NCBI RefSeq assembly: GCF_900129095.1
Contig: NZ_FQVA01000001.1
Location: 1,749,615 to 1,813,614, forward strand
Direction of reading: 5' to 3'
Length of the DNA stretch: 64,000 nt
From: Microbulbifer donghaiensis
GTDB lineage: Bacteria > Pseudomonadota > Gammaproteobacteria > Pseudomonadales > Cellvibrionaceae
Shown piece by piece: positions 55,540 to 64,000 of the stretch. The translations under genes were made by a program, and so were the position numbers. Every line of letters begins with the position of its first letter. The first letter of the stretch is position 1. Below the pieces are notes generated by a model. The model did no database searches and was not told the DNA's origin. It saw only the letters and a program-made list of their open reading frames with translations.

Positions 55540-58458
55540 TTAGAAGTTATAGCTAGCAGTGAAGCGAACAGTCCTCGGCTTCTGGAAACGAGTGGGCGTT
55601 TTCCAGAAGGGATTCGGGTTCATACCACCGTCTTCGCCGAGCTCGTCCACCTCTGTAGCCGTGTCTGAGTCAAACACGTTGAAGATATCCGCTTGCAGAA
55701 CCACTTCGGAACTGTCGGTGAAACCGCTTACCGGAATTGCGTAGCGTGCCGTCAGGTCGAAGTTGAAGATATCGTTTGTACGGCCGTGACTGCCTCGCGG
55801 CTGCAGCTCGCCACCACAGTACATGCCTGCGGCACCGTAGGCTCCGGCGAAGGGATCAATAGAATCGGGCACAACACCGATACAGTTGATGGGACGACCA
55901 TCCTGAGCGGTGAAGGAACCACCTAGCAGCAGACCATTGTCAAACTGATAACTGGCCCAGGTTTTCATGACCCAGCGGCGGTCGTTCGGCAGGTATCCAT
56001 CCATACCGTGGGTGAGGCCGGGCTGGTCGAACGAAGTGGTAATGCCGGCGTCATCCTGCGCGTTGTCAGACTTCACGTAACCTTCGTGGTTACCTTCAGA
56101 CTTGGACAGCACCAAGGAGCCACCCATCATCCAATTGCCATCCCACTCACGATCGAAGGTGAATTCCAGCGCCTTATAGGTACGAGTGGCTTTCGGGTAA
56201 CCCAACTCTCCTGCAGAGAATTCGAAGGGGCCATCGAGAGTGCCATCGCCATCCACATCCAGGTTGACGTTCATATCAAAGCCAGGATTGGTCAGTACAT
56301 ACCAGTGGAAGCCGCCACAGAAGCTCGGATCACACAGACCGCGATTCAGCACAGCCGCGTCGATAGCGACGTCTTCGATGGTGCTCTTCAAGTCGCGGTA
56401 TACACCACGCACGCCGAAATTCCAGCTGTCGCCGACATTCCACTCGTAACCCAGGATGAACTCGTCCTGGTACATTGGCTCAATGTTGGTGTCGAGGATT
56501 TCCGATGTGTCGGCAACGGTACCGTCGCCGTAGACAACGCTATCCAGCAAGTTGGCTTCGTTGTATATCGGTGTCCAGTCCGAATTGATGCCGTCCAGCT
56601 TGTACCAATCCGCAGTGAAATACTCAGCACCGGCCATGCGAATATTGGTATTCGCGGCAATCGGCAGGTAGTAACGTCCATAGTTGGCATAGATGCGCGA
56701 GGTTGCATCGCCAGTCGGGTCGTAGGAGACACCCAGTCGCGGAGCCCACTGGTTGTCGATTTTGATAAAAGAATCGCCTTCGGCATTCTTGTTATCGAAC
56801 GACTCGTTACGGATACCCGCATGCAGGGTCAACTGATCGTTGATCTGCCATTCATCCTGGATATACAGCGCTGACGCGACGGTTTCGAACTCGCCACCCG
56901 ACTGGTAGACACGCTTGCGCACATACTCATCGCCCTCTTCGAGCAGGCCAGCAGTAACAAATCCGTTGGATGCGGAGGCTTCATAATAACGGTAGTAAGC
57001 CCCACCGGAGTATTGCGTCACATCGGTGGCAGTATTGATTTCGTGATCGATACCGAAGCGGATACTGTGATCGCCGAGATACATATCAACATCCAGACGG
57101 AAAGCTTCACGCTCGTCGTCTGCCATTGATGTCTGGAAGGACGCCCAGTCGCCTACCGGAATCAGAGTCCCCTGGCGGTCGTCATAAATTGCCGGGAATG
57201 CGTCCGCGGAGCTGGTTGTACTACGCGCATATTCATTCATCCCCCATTGAGCGCTGACTGTCACCCAGTCGTTCATGACCCCGGTGTACTTGATCGAGTG
57301 GTTTTCACCGCCACGGAAATACTCAGTAGTTCCAGGTTCACTTGTGCTACTCGGATCATTGGCCCGGTTTGTTTCTTCCTCTACGCGGGTATCATCGAAC
57401 CCGGTATATTCCAGCGTGTGACCATCGGCGATGATGTAATCGAGCTTCACGCCCCAGAAGTCGTTCTGCCAAGAACTGTCGTAATTACGACCAGCAATAT
57501 CCAGGTCGCCGCCATTGAATTTGTCGGTTGCCTGGGGTGCGTACAGCGCATAGTAGAACAGCTTGTCTTGAATGATGGCGCCACTTGCCCACATAGCGTA
57601 GGTAACCTGGTCCAGCTCATCGCTCTTGTTACTAGCACCGCCTGCAGTGTCCGGGGAGGATCCCTGTAGAGAGCCCGGCTCCCAGATGACCTTGACCCCA
57701 CTTTCAAACTCGTTACCACCGCGCTTGGTAGTGGTATTGATTACACCGCCGATAGAGCGGCCAAATTCGGCGTTATAACCACCGTTCTTGACCTGGACAG
57801 TCTCAATGAAGTCAAAAGGAATCTGGCTGCAGCCGAGACCATTTCGGAAGTTGGTAATGTTCAGGCCATTGACGAAACAGGCGTTTTCCGCAGCAGAGGC
57901 ACCGCTGATCGCCGGCGTAGCCACGTCATGGTTATTTGCAGCAAATGATTGGTCCGCGGCAACGGCGCTTGGAGCCATCAGAGCGACAGAGGTGAGGTCG
58001 CGTCCCAGAGGAATCTTTGCTGCCAGGTCGCTGGTATTAACTACGAAGTCTTTGACTGCAGAACTGGTATCCACATCCATCTGCTTACCGACAACTTCCA
58101 GCTCCTCAATTGTGCCGGCCCCAGCAGCGACAAGATTAAACGTGGTCTTGCCGCCCAGGCCTACTTCCACGCCTTTTTGCTCGGCAATAACCAGGCCATC
58201 CTTCGTGGCTACAATATCGTAGACACCAGCGGCAATCGCCGGGAAACGGTACTCACCGTCACCGGTGGTAACAAAAGTTCGGGATATACCCTGCTTTTGG
58301 CCAGTAATAGTAATGGTTACGCCGGAAGCATTTGCCCCATCAGCTATAAGTGCTCCCCGCAGGTGACCCCTAGTATCGTCCGCAGCATAAACGGGAGCTG
58401 ACAATGCAGCGCCCACAGCTATAGCCAGCAGACTCTTACGGAAGGTGGACTGAATCAT
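55540..58458 (-). CDS. Oar-like TonB-dependent receptor with N-terminal carboxypeptidase-regulatory domain
   Basis: A 972-residue outer-membrane receptor. After a signal peptide (1-25) comes a carboxypeptidase-regulatory/CNA-B-type domain (30-112: LRGALIADGANASGVTITITG...GEYRFPAIAAGVYDI). The plug domain follows (about 115-250: NACFVNGLNITNFRNG, VQVKNGGYNAEFGRSIGGVINTTTK), then a long barrel ending in VRFTASYNF. This design is typical of OmpA-related Oar receptors for carbohydrates or peptides in marine bacteria. The ligand is not evident. A perfect CRP site upstream suggests catabolite-linked control. Confidence 0.93.
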   Translation of the reverse strand: MIQSTFRKSLLAIAVGAALSAPVYAADDTRGHLRGALIADGANASGVTITITGQKQGISRTFVTTGDGEYRFPAIAAGVYDIVATKDGLVIAEQKGVEVGLGGKTTFNLVAAGAGTIEELEVVGKQMDVDTSSAVKDFVVNTSDLAAKIPLGRDLTSVALMAPSAVAADQSFAANNHDVATPAISGASAAENACFVNGLNITNFRNGLGCSQIPFDFIETVQVKNGGYNAEFGRSIGGVINTTTKRGGNEFESGVKVIWEPGSLQGSSPDTAGGASNKSDELDQVTYAMWASGAIIQDKLFYYALYAPQATDKFNGGDLDIAGRNYDSSWQNDFWGVKLDYIIADGHTLEYTGFDDTRVEEETNRANDPSSTSEPGTTEYFRGGENHSIKYTGVMNDWVTVSAQWGMNEYARSTTSSADAFPAIYDDRQGTLIPVGDWASFQTSMADDEREAFRLDVDMYLGDHSIRFGIDHEINTATDVTQYSGGAYYRYYEASASNGFVTAGLLEEGDEYVRKRVYQSGGEFETVASALYIQDEWQINDQLTLHAGIRNESFDNKNAEGDSFIKIDNQWAPRLGVSYDPTGDATSRIYANYGRYYLPIAANTNIRMAGAEYFTADWYKLDGINSDWTPIYNEANLLDSVVYGDGTVADTSEILDTNIEPMYQDEFILGYEWNVGDSWNFGVRGVYRDLKSTIEDVAIDAAVLNRGLCDPSFCGGFHWYVLTNPGFDMNVNLDVDGDGTLDGPFEFSAGELGYPKATRTYKALEFTFDREWDGNWMMGGSLVLSKSEGNHEGYVKSDNAQDDAGITTSFDQPGLTHGMDGYLPNDRRWVMKTWASYQFDNGLLLGGSFTAQDGRPINCIGVVPDSIDPFAGAYGAAGMYCGGELQPRGSHGRTNDIFNFDLTARYAIPVSGFTDSSEVVLQADIFNVFDSDTATEVDELGEDGGMNPNPFWKTPTRFQKPRTVRFTASYNF

Positions 58459-58581
58459 AGTATCGTCCTCTTGATCGTTGGATCGTTTTGTTTGTTATTG
58501 GTTAGCGGCCACCCCCCAGCGGCCACTTTTTTTCCCAACACATTGAATTCAACGAACCAAACGGATAATCCCCGACCCGAA

Positions 58582-58603
58582 AAATGTGAACCACATCACA
58601 TTT
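58582..58603. promoter_or_regulatory. CRP-cAMP site upstream of the TonB receptor
   Basis: AAATGTGA, six bases and TCACATTT match the CRP consensus half-sites on both sides (the 16-bp core is at 58585-58600). It lies about 130 bp upstream of the receptor start, reading toward it on the minus strand. Confidence 0.8.
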
Positions 58604-59235
58604 TTACGTTTTTTTAGACAGGCCGAAGTTAATTTGAGCCCAACTGCATTGACAATCCGCACTTACCGAAGACAAAAAATCATTGTAACCAACTGTTTTT
58701 GTTAATTTTTTTTGATTAAGGCCGCTCTTGCGACTTAAACCGCTTCTGGTTTGAGCCCCTGGCAGCCCACTACCAACATTTTTTCTGCCGGACTCCTCCG
58801 GACATTTTTACAGCGGACATGACATCCCCATACAACCGCTACCAGATGCCTTCATGTGTAATCACGGCTCTTATGTAAAACATATGGCCGCGGCTCTAGC
58901 AGAGCTTGCACAGAAATATAGAGGAAGGACTGATCATCATTGCTATTAACAGCAACGAGTTTAATAGCGACCCAACGTAGTGCCAGAAAGTAGCGGGGAC
59001 GCTCGGAACCGCCTGTAGGTCAGTTTTTTTCCTGTACGGTCGTGACCACAAGCTGATATACCGCGGACAGTTTGACAGTAGCCGGCCCGGTAACAACAAA
59101 GAGATTAACGAAAGTGACCTGCGCGCGGCGGCGGATACCAGGCTGGGGGAGAAACCCAGCTAGAACCAAGGGCCTTCGCTGGGCTGGAATATCAAGTGGA
59201 AGTGAGGCGGGCACTGCCCGCCTGCAAAAGAAAGG
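58604..59235. other. AT-rich intergenic region without recognised genes
   Basis: The stretch is visibly lower in GC than the flanking genes. I see homopolymer T/A tracts near 58610 and 58700, a GCTATTAA/TTTAATAGC inverted pair at about 58942-58968 and a GGCGGGC/GCCCGCC hairpin near 59208-59224 just after the amidotransferase gene. Short open frames here lack RBS and family resemblance. Confidence 0.5.
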
Positions 59236-59937
59236 TTACTTACGCAAAAACTCCACCATCCACCTGGCCACGGCACTCTCGTGGATGTCGTTCTGCAGTG
59301 AGGCATGCCCCTTGTCCGCCAGTTCCTCGCCGAAGGCCTCGCGGCGCAGTTCCATCAGGCTCTTGGAATAGGTTTTGGTGAATTCCGGGTGGGCCTGGAA
59401 AGTGAGCATATGGTCGTCCACCTGCACCATCGCCATTGGGCAGAACTCGCTGGAGGCCAGTACCTTGGCGCCCGGCGGCAGCTCCTCGACCTGGTCCTGG
59501 TGGCTGACCAGCAGGCTGAAACTCGGCATCGGCTCGGACATCCATGCAGGGGTCTCCTGCATCTCATAGCTGTGTACGCCGATACCCCAGCCCTTGTCAG
59601 ACTTGCGCGTTTTGCCTCCCAGGGCGTGAGCGATCAGCTGGTGACCGAAACAGATACCGATGGTCGGCTTCTTGGCGTCGTGCAGCTTGCGCACAAACTC
59701 CATCAGCGGCGGAATCCACTCCTTGTCCTCGTAGACACCGGTCTTACTACCGGTAATCAGGTAGGCGTCCACCTCGTCGATATTGTCCGGGAAGTGGCCC
59801 CGCTGAACTTCGTAGGTCACGAACTCAAGCTCTGGATCCTGGCTACGCAGCAGCTCGGCAAACATCTCCGGGTACTCGCCGAATTCGCCCACCAGCTCCT
59901 TGCGCACGTCGTCGGTTTTCAAAACTCCAATTTTCAT
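59236..59937 (-). CDS. Class I glutamine amidotransferase-like protein
   Basis: A GATase1 domain protein of 233 residues with the nucleophile Cys in PTIGICFGHQLIAHALGG and the His-Glu pair in FQAHPEFTKTYS. It resembles the stand-alone GMP-synthase-like amidotransferases (YfeJ/type 1 family) that may hydrolyse gamma-glutamyl compounds. No synthetase partner is adjacent, so the acceptor is unknown. The start MKIGVLKTDD is clear. Confidence 0.88.
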   Translation of the reverse strand: MKIGVLKTDDVRKELVGEFGEYPEMFAELLRSQDPELEFVTYEVQRGHFPDNIDEVDAYLITGSKTGVYEDKEWIPPLMEFVRKLHDAKKPTIGICFGHQLIAHALGGKTRKSDKGWGIGVHSYEMQETPAWMSEPMPSFSLLVSHQDQVEELPPGAKVLASSEFCPMAMVQVDDHMLTFQAHPEFTKTYSKSLMELRREAFGEELADKGHASLQNDIHESAVARWMVEFLRK

Positions 59938-60131
59938 TATTTCACCGCTGAGTTGACTGCTATCGGTTGTCGATTGGGAGCGCGGATTATGACATATCCG
60001 AGCGCTTCAGATCGCCCCGCGCAAATGGCATCTTTCTGTCGCCGCATACAACCAACAGGAGTCGCCCAACTGAACCGGTGTCTAAACTGACTAGTGGAAG
60101 CCCCTCCTCGTAGTTCACGGAGCGATCGCAA

Positions 60132-60866
60132 ATGAAATCCACCAGCCTCCTCGCCGCCGCCCTGGCACTGGTCCTCGGGGCCGGCCAGGCCTTCGCCGAT
60201 TACGAAAAGGGCAGCATTATTCTGCGAATGGGCGCCGGATTAGTGGACCCCGACGATGACTCCAATTGGCTGCGATTAGATGGCACCCAACTTCCCGACA
60301 CCCGTTTGTATGTCGACGACGGCGAAAGCGCCACCATTACCGGCACCTGGCTATTTGCCGACCACTGGGGACTCGGTCTGCTGGCCGCCTTCCCGTTCAA
60401 TCACGACCTGAAAGTCTCCGGGCTGCCGGATCCCGCCGGGGGGACGCCGCTCGGACGCATCAATCTGGGCGACACCGATCAACTGCCGCCGACACTCACA
60501 GTGCAGTGGTTCCCGGTCTGCGTGGAGTCCTGGGTCCAGCCCTATGTGGGCCTCGGTATCAATTACACCACCTTTATGGACGAGAACATCAGTCGCACCG
60601 CAAATGACTACTTCATGATGGTGCTCGGTGCCCAGGCCGGTGCCCACCTGAAGCTGGACGACTCCTGGGGACTGGCTGGCGAGCTCGGCATCGACATCGC
60701 CCTCGGCCGCGAGAGCCGCTGGCTGGTGAATGCCGCCGTCTGGTACCTGGATCTCGACACTGAGGCGAGAATTCGCTTCCCAACCAATTTCGGCCGCACC
60801 GTCATTAAGACCGACATCGATTTCGATCCCTGGGTCTATTCCGTGGGCATCGGCTATCGCTTCTAA
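60132..60866 (+). CDS. OmpW-family outer-membrane protein (copy 2)
   Basis: A signal peptide (1-22, cut after QAFA) precedes an OmpW barrel: GSIILRMGAGLVDPDDDS, DHWGLGLLAAFPFNHDL, LPPTLTVQWFPV...VQPYVGLGINYTTFMDE and terminal VYSVGIGYRF. It is paralogous to the protein encoded at 48112, with similar length (244), but no FNR box was seen upstream. The two copies therefore may serve different conditions. Confidence 0.92.
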   Translation: MKSTSLLAAALALVLGAGQAFADYEKGSIILRMGAGLVDPDDDSNWLRLDGTQLPDTRLYVDDGESATITGTWLFADHWGLGLLAAFPFNHDLKVSGLPDPAGGTPLGRINLGDTDQLPPTLTVQWFPVCVESWVQPYVGLGINYTTFMDENISRTANDYFMMVLGAQAGAHLKLDDSWGLAGELGIDIALGRESRWLVNAAVWYLDLDTEARIRFPTNFGRTVIKTDIDFDPWVYSVGIGYRF

Positions 60867-61507
60867 GCCGTGCGAACTGGCGCTGACCTAGCCAACACTG
60901 GCGGGGTGGCGCCAATACAGCAGGAACCCCGGATATCATCAGGGACTTCCAAATTTTCTGCGCGATACAACGCAAAAAACGCTCGCTTCACCTGATCGCA
61001 CAGTTTCTATACACAGCTGCGTATGATGAATTTTTGTTTCAAGTGCATTGCGCCTCCCGGGAAAAATGAAATATGTGCCACCACCAATGAAACAAATATT
61101 CCAAACTAATGGTGAAATTTAGACTATTTTTCTGGCGCAACTTATTCCATGCACCACCAAACGTAACTGAATGTCACCACTCGCCAACAAACTGTCCCAA
61201 AAAAACGAGTAATATCCTGTGACTCTTATTAGCTTATAACCAAAGTTAATAAAGCATTCGCCGGTGTTCGTGCACGTTTGGCGTTTGTTAGCGAGCTTAT
61301 TGAAATCCGCCACAAGAAAAATCTATTCATTGCGGGTGATAAGTCTCAGCGATATCGGAACCGGGGTATTTATTCCAGCTCATCACAACAAAAACTTTTA
61401 GCAGAATTAACAAAAACACGCTGCCACAACGGACGACCCGATGGATCGCTCCGGCAGAACAAAACTCGCTCCGGCACTTCCGGAGCACACTGGGAACTCA
61501 CAGGAAA
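60867..61507. other. Low-GC intergenic region upstream of the AraC gene
   Basis: Distinctly AT-rich compared with the genes on either side. No terminator, operator palindrome or ORF with a credible RBS was found. It must contain the promoter of the AraC-type gene; low GC could mark foreign origin or simply a large regulatory region. Confidence 0.45.
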
Positions 61508-62554
61508 ATGACTCAGCTGATAAAAACCGCTTCATTGACGGGGTTTTATGAATTGGTTACTCGGCTCAACGGAAATCCAGATGCCTTGCTGAGCAACTTC
61601 AATATAGATCCGGATACGGTAAAAAATCTCGAAGGCGTATTGCCGCTTAACACCACGATAAGACTGATCGAAGAGGCATCACGGCAACTGGACTGCCCGG
61701 ACTTCGGCCTGCGCATGGCACAGTACCAGGGGTTAATGGTATTTGGCCCGCTGGCCGCTTTGGCGCTGAACACTCCGACGGTCGAGAGTGCGCTGCGCCT
61801 GATCATCAACAGCCTGCACTATTTTACCCGGGGACTGCGCATGGGGTTGGATAATGACAGCGCTAGTAACTGCCAGCAGCTTTGGTTCGAGCCGGAAGCG
61901 GGTCTGCCAGCGCTGCGCCAGAACCAGGAGTTGGTGCTCGGCGTCGCCCATATGGCCCTGAAAGTGCTTTATGGCGATGGCTTCCGCCCTCAGGCTGTTT
62001 TACTGAAAGCTGCCGAGCCCCTGCACGATAGATACCAGGAATTTTTTGGTGCCCCAGTATATTTTTCCCAGGAGCGCGACGCTCTGGCACTGAGCCCGCA
62101 GCACCTGGAACAAAAGATCCCACAGAGCGACCCACTGCTGCAGCAATATCTAAGCCAATACATCGGCGAGGCGCTGCAGCATGAGCCGATGGAGCTGCAA
62201 AACCAGGTTGAACTGCTGATCCACCGCCTGATGCCAATCCAGCGTTGCAGTCTGCAGGAAGTGGCAAAGCAGCTGGGTATGCACAAGCGCACACTACAGC
62301 GCCGACTCAGCGATCGCGGGGTAATTTTCGAAGAGCTGCTCGATAATATTCGCCGTGCCCGTACCGAAAGCTACCTGTCCGAAGCGGAAATGCCGATGAC
62401 CCAGATCGCGGCGTTACTCGGCTACCGCGAACAGAGTTCTTTCAATCGAGCCTGCCGCCGCTGGTTCAATGCTACGCCGCTGAAAGTTCGACGGCGACTA
62501 CTGCAATTAGCAGCTCCCGAGCTTGCGCAACCTTGCGAAAGCGAAAGCTGCTGA
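61508..62554 (+). CDS. AraC-family transcriptional regulator
   Basis: The N-terminal ligand domain (about 20-200) is of the OruR/ArgR-like 'arabinose-binding' class (GLRMAQYQGLMVFGPLAALALNTPTVESALRLI). The C-terminal double HTH (about 240-335) has LQEVAKQLGMHKRTLQRRLSDRGVIFEELLDNIRRARTESYL and MTQIAALLGYREQSSFNRACRRWFNATPLKVRR. The 348-residue length fits. Its target is unknown; it stands alone and is convergent with the corrinoid adenosyltransferase gene. Confidence 0.92.
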   Translation: MTQLIKTASLTGFYELVTRLNGNPDALLSNFNIDPDTVKNLEGVLPLNTTIRLIEEASRQLDCPDFGLRMAQYQGLMVFGPLAALALNTPTVESALRLIINSLHYFTRGLRMGLDNDSASNCQQLWFEPEAGLPALRQNQELVLGVAHMALKVLYGDGFRPQAVLLKAAEPLHDRYQEFFGAPVYFSQERDALALSPQHLEQKIPQSDPLLQQYLSQYIGEALQHEPMELQNQVELLIHRLMPIQRCSLQEVAKQLGMHKRTLQRRLSDRGVIFEELLDNIRRARTESYLSEAEMPMTQIAALLGYREQSSFNRACRRWFNATPLKVRRRLLQLAAPELAQPCESESC

Positions 62555-62624
62555 AATAATTCGTGAAGATTGCTGATTCGGCAAATTATTTTTTCCGGAT
62601 CGGCACTTCAGTCATTCCGGCGGG

Positions 62625-63245
62625 CTACCACTCTATTCCCTTGCGGGCCGCGATACCTTCACTGAAGGCGTGCTTGAGCGCGCGCATTTCGCTGACCGTA
62701 TCGGCGATATCTTTAAGATACTGCTTGGCACCGCGGCCGGTAATCACGACCGTCTGCTGTAGTGGTCGCTGTTGAATCGCCTCGACGACTTCCTGCTTGT
62801 CGAGCCAGTGGTAATTCAATGCATAAGTGAGCTCGTCGAGCACGACAAGGTAGGTTTCTTCATCTTGCAGTGCCACCCGGGCTTTACTCCACAAGGCGCG
62901 CGCAGCGGCTTTGTCCGCGTCGAAATCCTGGGTTTCCCAGGTGAAGTCGGTTCCCATCTCATGCCAGTGCAGCGAGTATTTTCCCTCGGGAAGCTGTGTG
63001 AGCAAGTTCTTTTCCCCGCACTCCCAGACTCCCTTGATAAACTGCGCCACGAAAACACGGTAGCCATATCCCAGTGCGCGCGTGACCGTACCTATAGCCG
63101 CAGTGGTTTTCCCTTTGCCGTCGCCGGTATAGAGAATAACAGTGCCGCGTTCTTCCAGTGCGCGGGCCACGCCTGCGTCGACAATTTTCTTGCGCGCCTG
63201 CATCCGCTTCTTGTGGCGCTCGGCTTTGTCTTCGGGTTCAGTCAT
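62625..63245 (-). CDS. cobO: Corrinoid adenosyltransferase
   Basis: Transfers the adenosyl group of ATP to cob(I)alamin or cob(I)yrinate, making coenzyme B12. The P-loop variant is VILYTGDGKGKTTAAIG, followed by RVFVAQFIKGVW, YLVVLDELTYALNY and VVITGRGAKQYLKDIAD. Length 206 matches BtuR/CobO. It is 119 bp downstream of a BtuB-like receptor on the same strand, consistent with B12 salvage. Confidence 0.95.
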   Translation of the reverse strand: MTEPEDKAERHKKRMQARKKIVDAGVARALEERGTVILYTGDGKGKTTAAIGTVTRALGYGYRVFVAQFIKGVWECGEKNLLTQLPEGKYSLHWHEMGTDFTWETQDFDADKAAARALWSKARVALQDEETYLVVLDELTYALNYHWLDKQEVVEAIQQRPLQQTVVITGRGAKQYLKDIADTVSEMRALKHAFSEGIAARKGIEW

Positions 63246-63364
63246 GGGAAAGTTTTTAATCTGCCGCCGAAAGGAATTGCAGTAAGGCCAAGGGCGGGTT
63301 GGGTTGGGTTAGGTAAAGGGAGCGGACGGACAAACCCGTACCGCCCCGGTACAGCGACAATAGA

Positions 63365-64000
63365 TTACAAACTCAGCTGCACACCGGCGTAGACAGCCGC
63401 TCCGGTAGTGTTGAAGCCAGCCACTTCACGGTAATCCTCGTCGAGCACGTTTTCGCCGCGCAGCGTCAAACGCAGTTTCTGCGTCAGTCGGTAAACGGCG
63501 TTCAGGTCCAGTTTGCCGTAGTCGTCCAGCATTTCGCCACTGACATCCAGGCGGTCCTCCACCTGCTGCCAGTTGCCGTTCAGCATCAGCCGGTCTTCGA
63601 ACAGGTAATAACTGACGCCGAGATTATAGACCCTTTGCGGCACCTGTAACCGCTGCTCGCCGGTGGTGTCCACGGCGTCAAGCCAGGTGCCGTTGAGATA
63701 CCAGTCAAAACGGTTGCCGACCTTGCCGCCCAGGGACATCTCCACGCCCTGGGACTGACTCTCACCGTCGTCCTGGCCATAGGCACCCCAGGTACCCAGC
63801 GAGTAGTCATAGACAATCGCATCAGTGATTTCCTGGTCAAAATATACCAGCTCCAGTTGCATCAATTGAGCCAGTTGATATTCGACTCCCAGTTCGAATC
63901 CGCGGCTGGTCTCCGGACCCACCGCCTCGACACCTTCGGCGAGGTTGAGACTGATCTCGTAGGGGCTCGGAGCGCGGTAACCGGTGCCGAAACTCGCGCG
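63365..64000 (-). CDS. btuB: BtuB-like TonB-dependent receptor, C-terminal part
   Basis: The window edge cuts this gene; its N terminus lies beyond 64000. The visible frame starts inside the barrel (ASFGTGYRAPSPYEISLNLAEG) and shows the TonB-receptor C-terminal pattern: ETSRGFELGVEYQ, RVYNLGVSYYLFEDRLMLNG, KLDLNAVYRLTQKLRLTLRGENVLDEDYREVAGFNTTGAAVYAGVQLSL. BtuB identity is supported by the adjacent cobO. A cobalamin riboswitch would be expected upstream, outside the window. Confidence 0.85.
   Translation of the reverse strand, partial: RASFGTGYRAPSPYEISLNLAEGVEAVGPETSRGFELGVEYQLAQLMQLELVYFDQEITDAIVYDYSLGTWGAYGQDDGESQSQGVEMSLGGKVGNRFDWYLNGTWLDAVDTTGEQRLQVPQRVYNLGVSYYLFEDRLMLNGNWQQVEDRLDVSGEMLDDYGKLDLNAVYRLTQKLRLTLRGENVLDEDYREVAGFNTTGAAVYAGVQLSL

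Noticed and set aside
62551..62594. Terminator after the AraC gene
   Set aside because: AATAATT/AATTATT plus a T-run is present, but the stem is only AT pairs with a long loop, so it is too weak to call.

Overview
The window looks like a chromosome segment of a marine, mildly halophilic gammaproteobacterium. GC is high, and the content includes ectoine biosynthesis, secreted pullulanase, large TonB receptors, two OmpW porins, an FNR/HemN pair and the nrdR-ribDE-ribBA-ribH-nusB-thiL-pgpA block in its usual order. Gene style and repeats suggest a Cellvibrionales member such as Microbulbifer. That genus guess is from memory and only moderately sure. No tRNA, rRNA, CRISPR array or complete transposase gene was seen.

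Layout. 0.1-3.1 kb: ectA-ectB (ectC lies off the left edge), divergent from a MarR-type EctR regulator with two tandem operator-like boxes between them. 3.5-10.6 kb: a phospho-signalling block with an FHA protein and two membrane Ser/Thr kinases with TPR tails, separated by a MITE-like element; the tail of the second kinase is clearly AT-richer. 11.2-18.7 kb: a PLP enzyme, then a tight series of trypsin-like protease, five-TM FHA protein, HisC, MepA and Ddl. 18.8-20.1 kb: an HNH nuclease and two candidate small RNAs; one has the hallmarks of an RsmY/RsmZ (CsrA-titrating) RNA with a GacA-type box. 20.1-24.9 kb: sorbosone-dehydrogenase/cytochrome c, then xseB-ispA-dxs. 25.0-33.3 kb: a DUF885 metallopeptidase, redoxin, RsgA-type GTPase, a third small-RNA candidate and a pullulanase. 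Two copies of a repeat tipped with terminator hairpins occupy the two convergent gaps here.

33.3-40.7 kb: one long minus-strand riboflavin/NusB/ThiL/PgpA operon with an inserted retropepsin. 40.8-45.6 kb: polyamine-binding protein, GlyA, a beta-barrel, hemerythrin and a SpoIIAA-like protein. 45.8-49.2 kb: an FNR/Anr regulator, HemN, OmpW and a 73-residue small protein. Perfect FNR boxes lie before hemerythrin and between ompW and the small gene, giving an oxygen-responsive neighbourhood. 49.2-55.1 kb: two valine-catabolism enzymes, EttA, a MOSC protein and a questin-oxidase-like protein. 55.5-64.0 kb: an Oar-like TonB receptor with a perfect CRP site upstream, a class I amidotransferase, a second OmpW, an AraC regulator, a corrinoid adenosyltransferase and the C-terminal part of a BtuB-like receptor.

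The observations most worth following up are the Rsm-like RNA, the terminator-tipped repeats, the kinase/FHA block and the FNR-centred divergent promoter.
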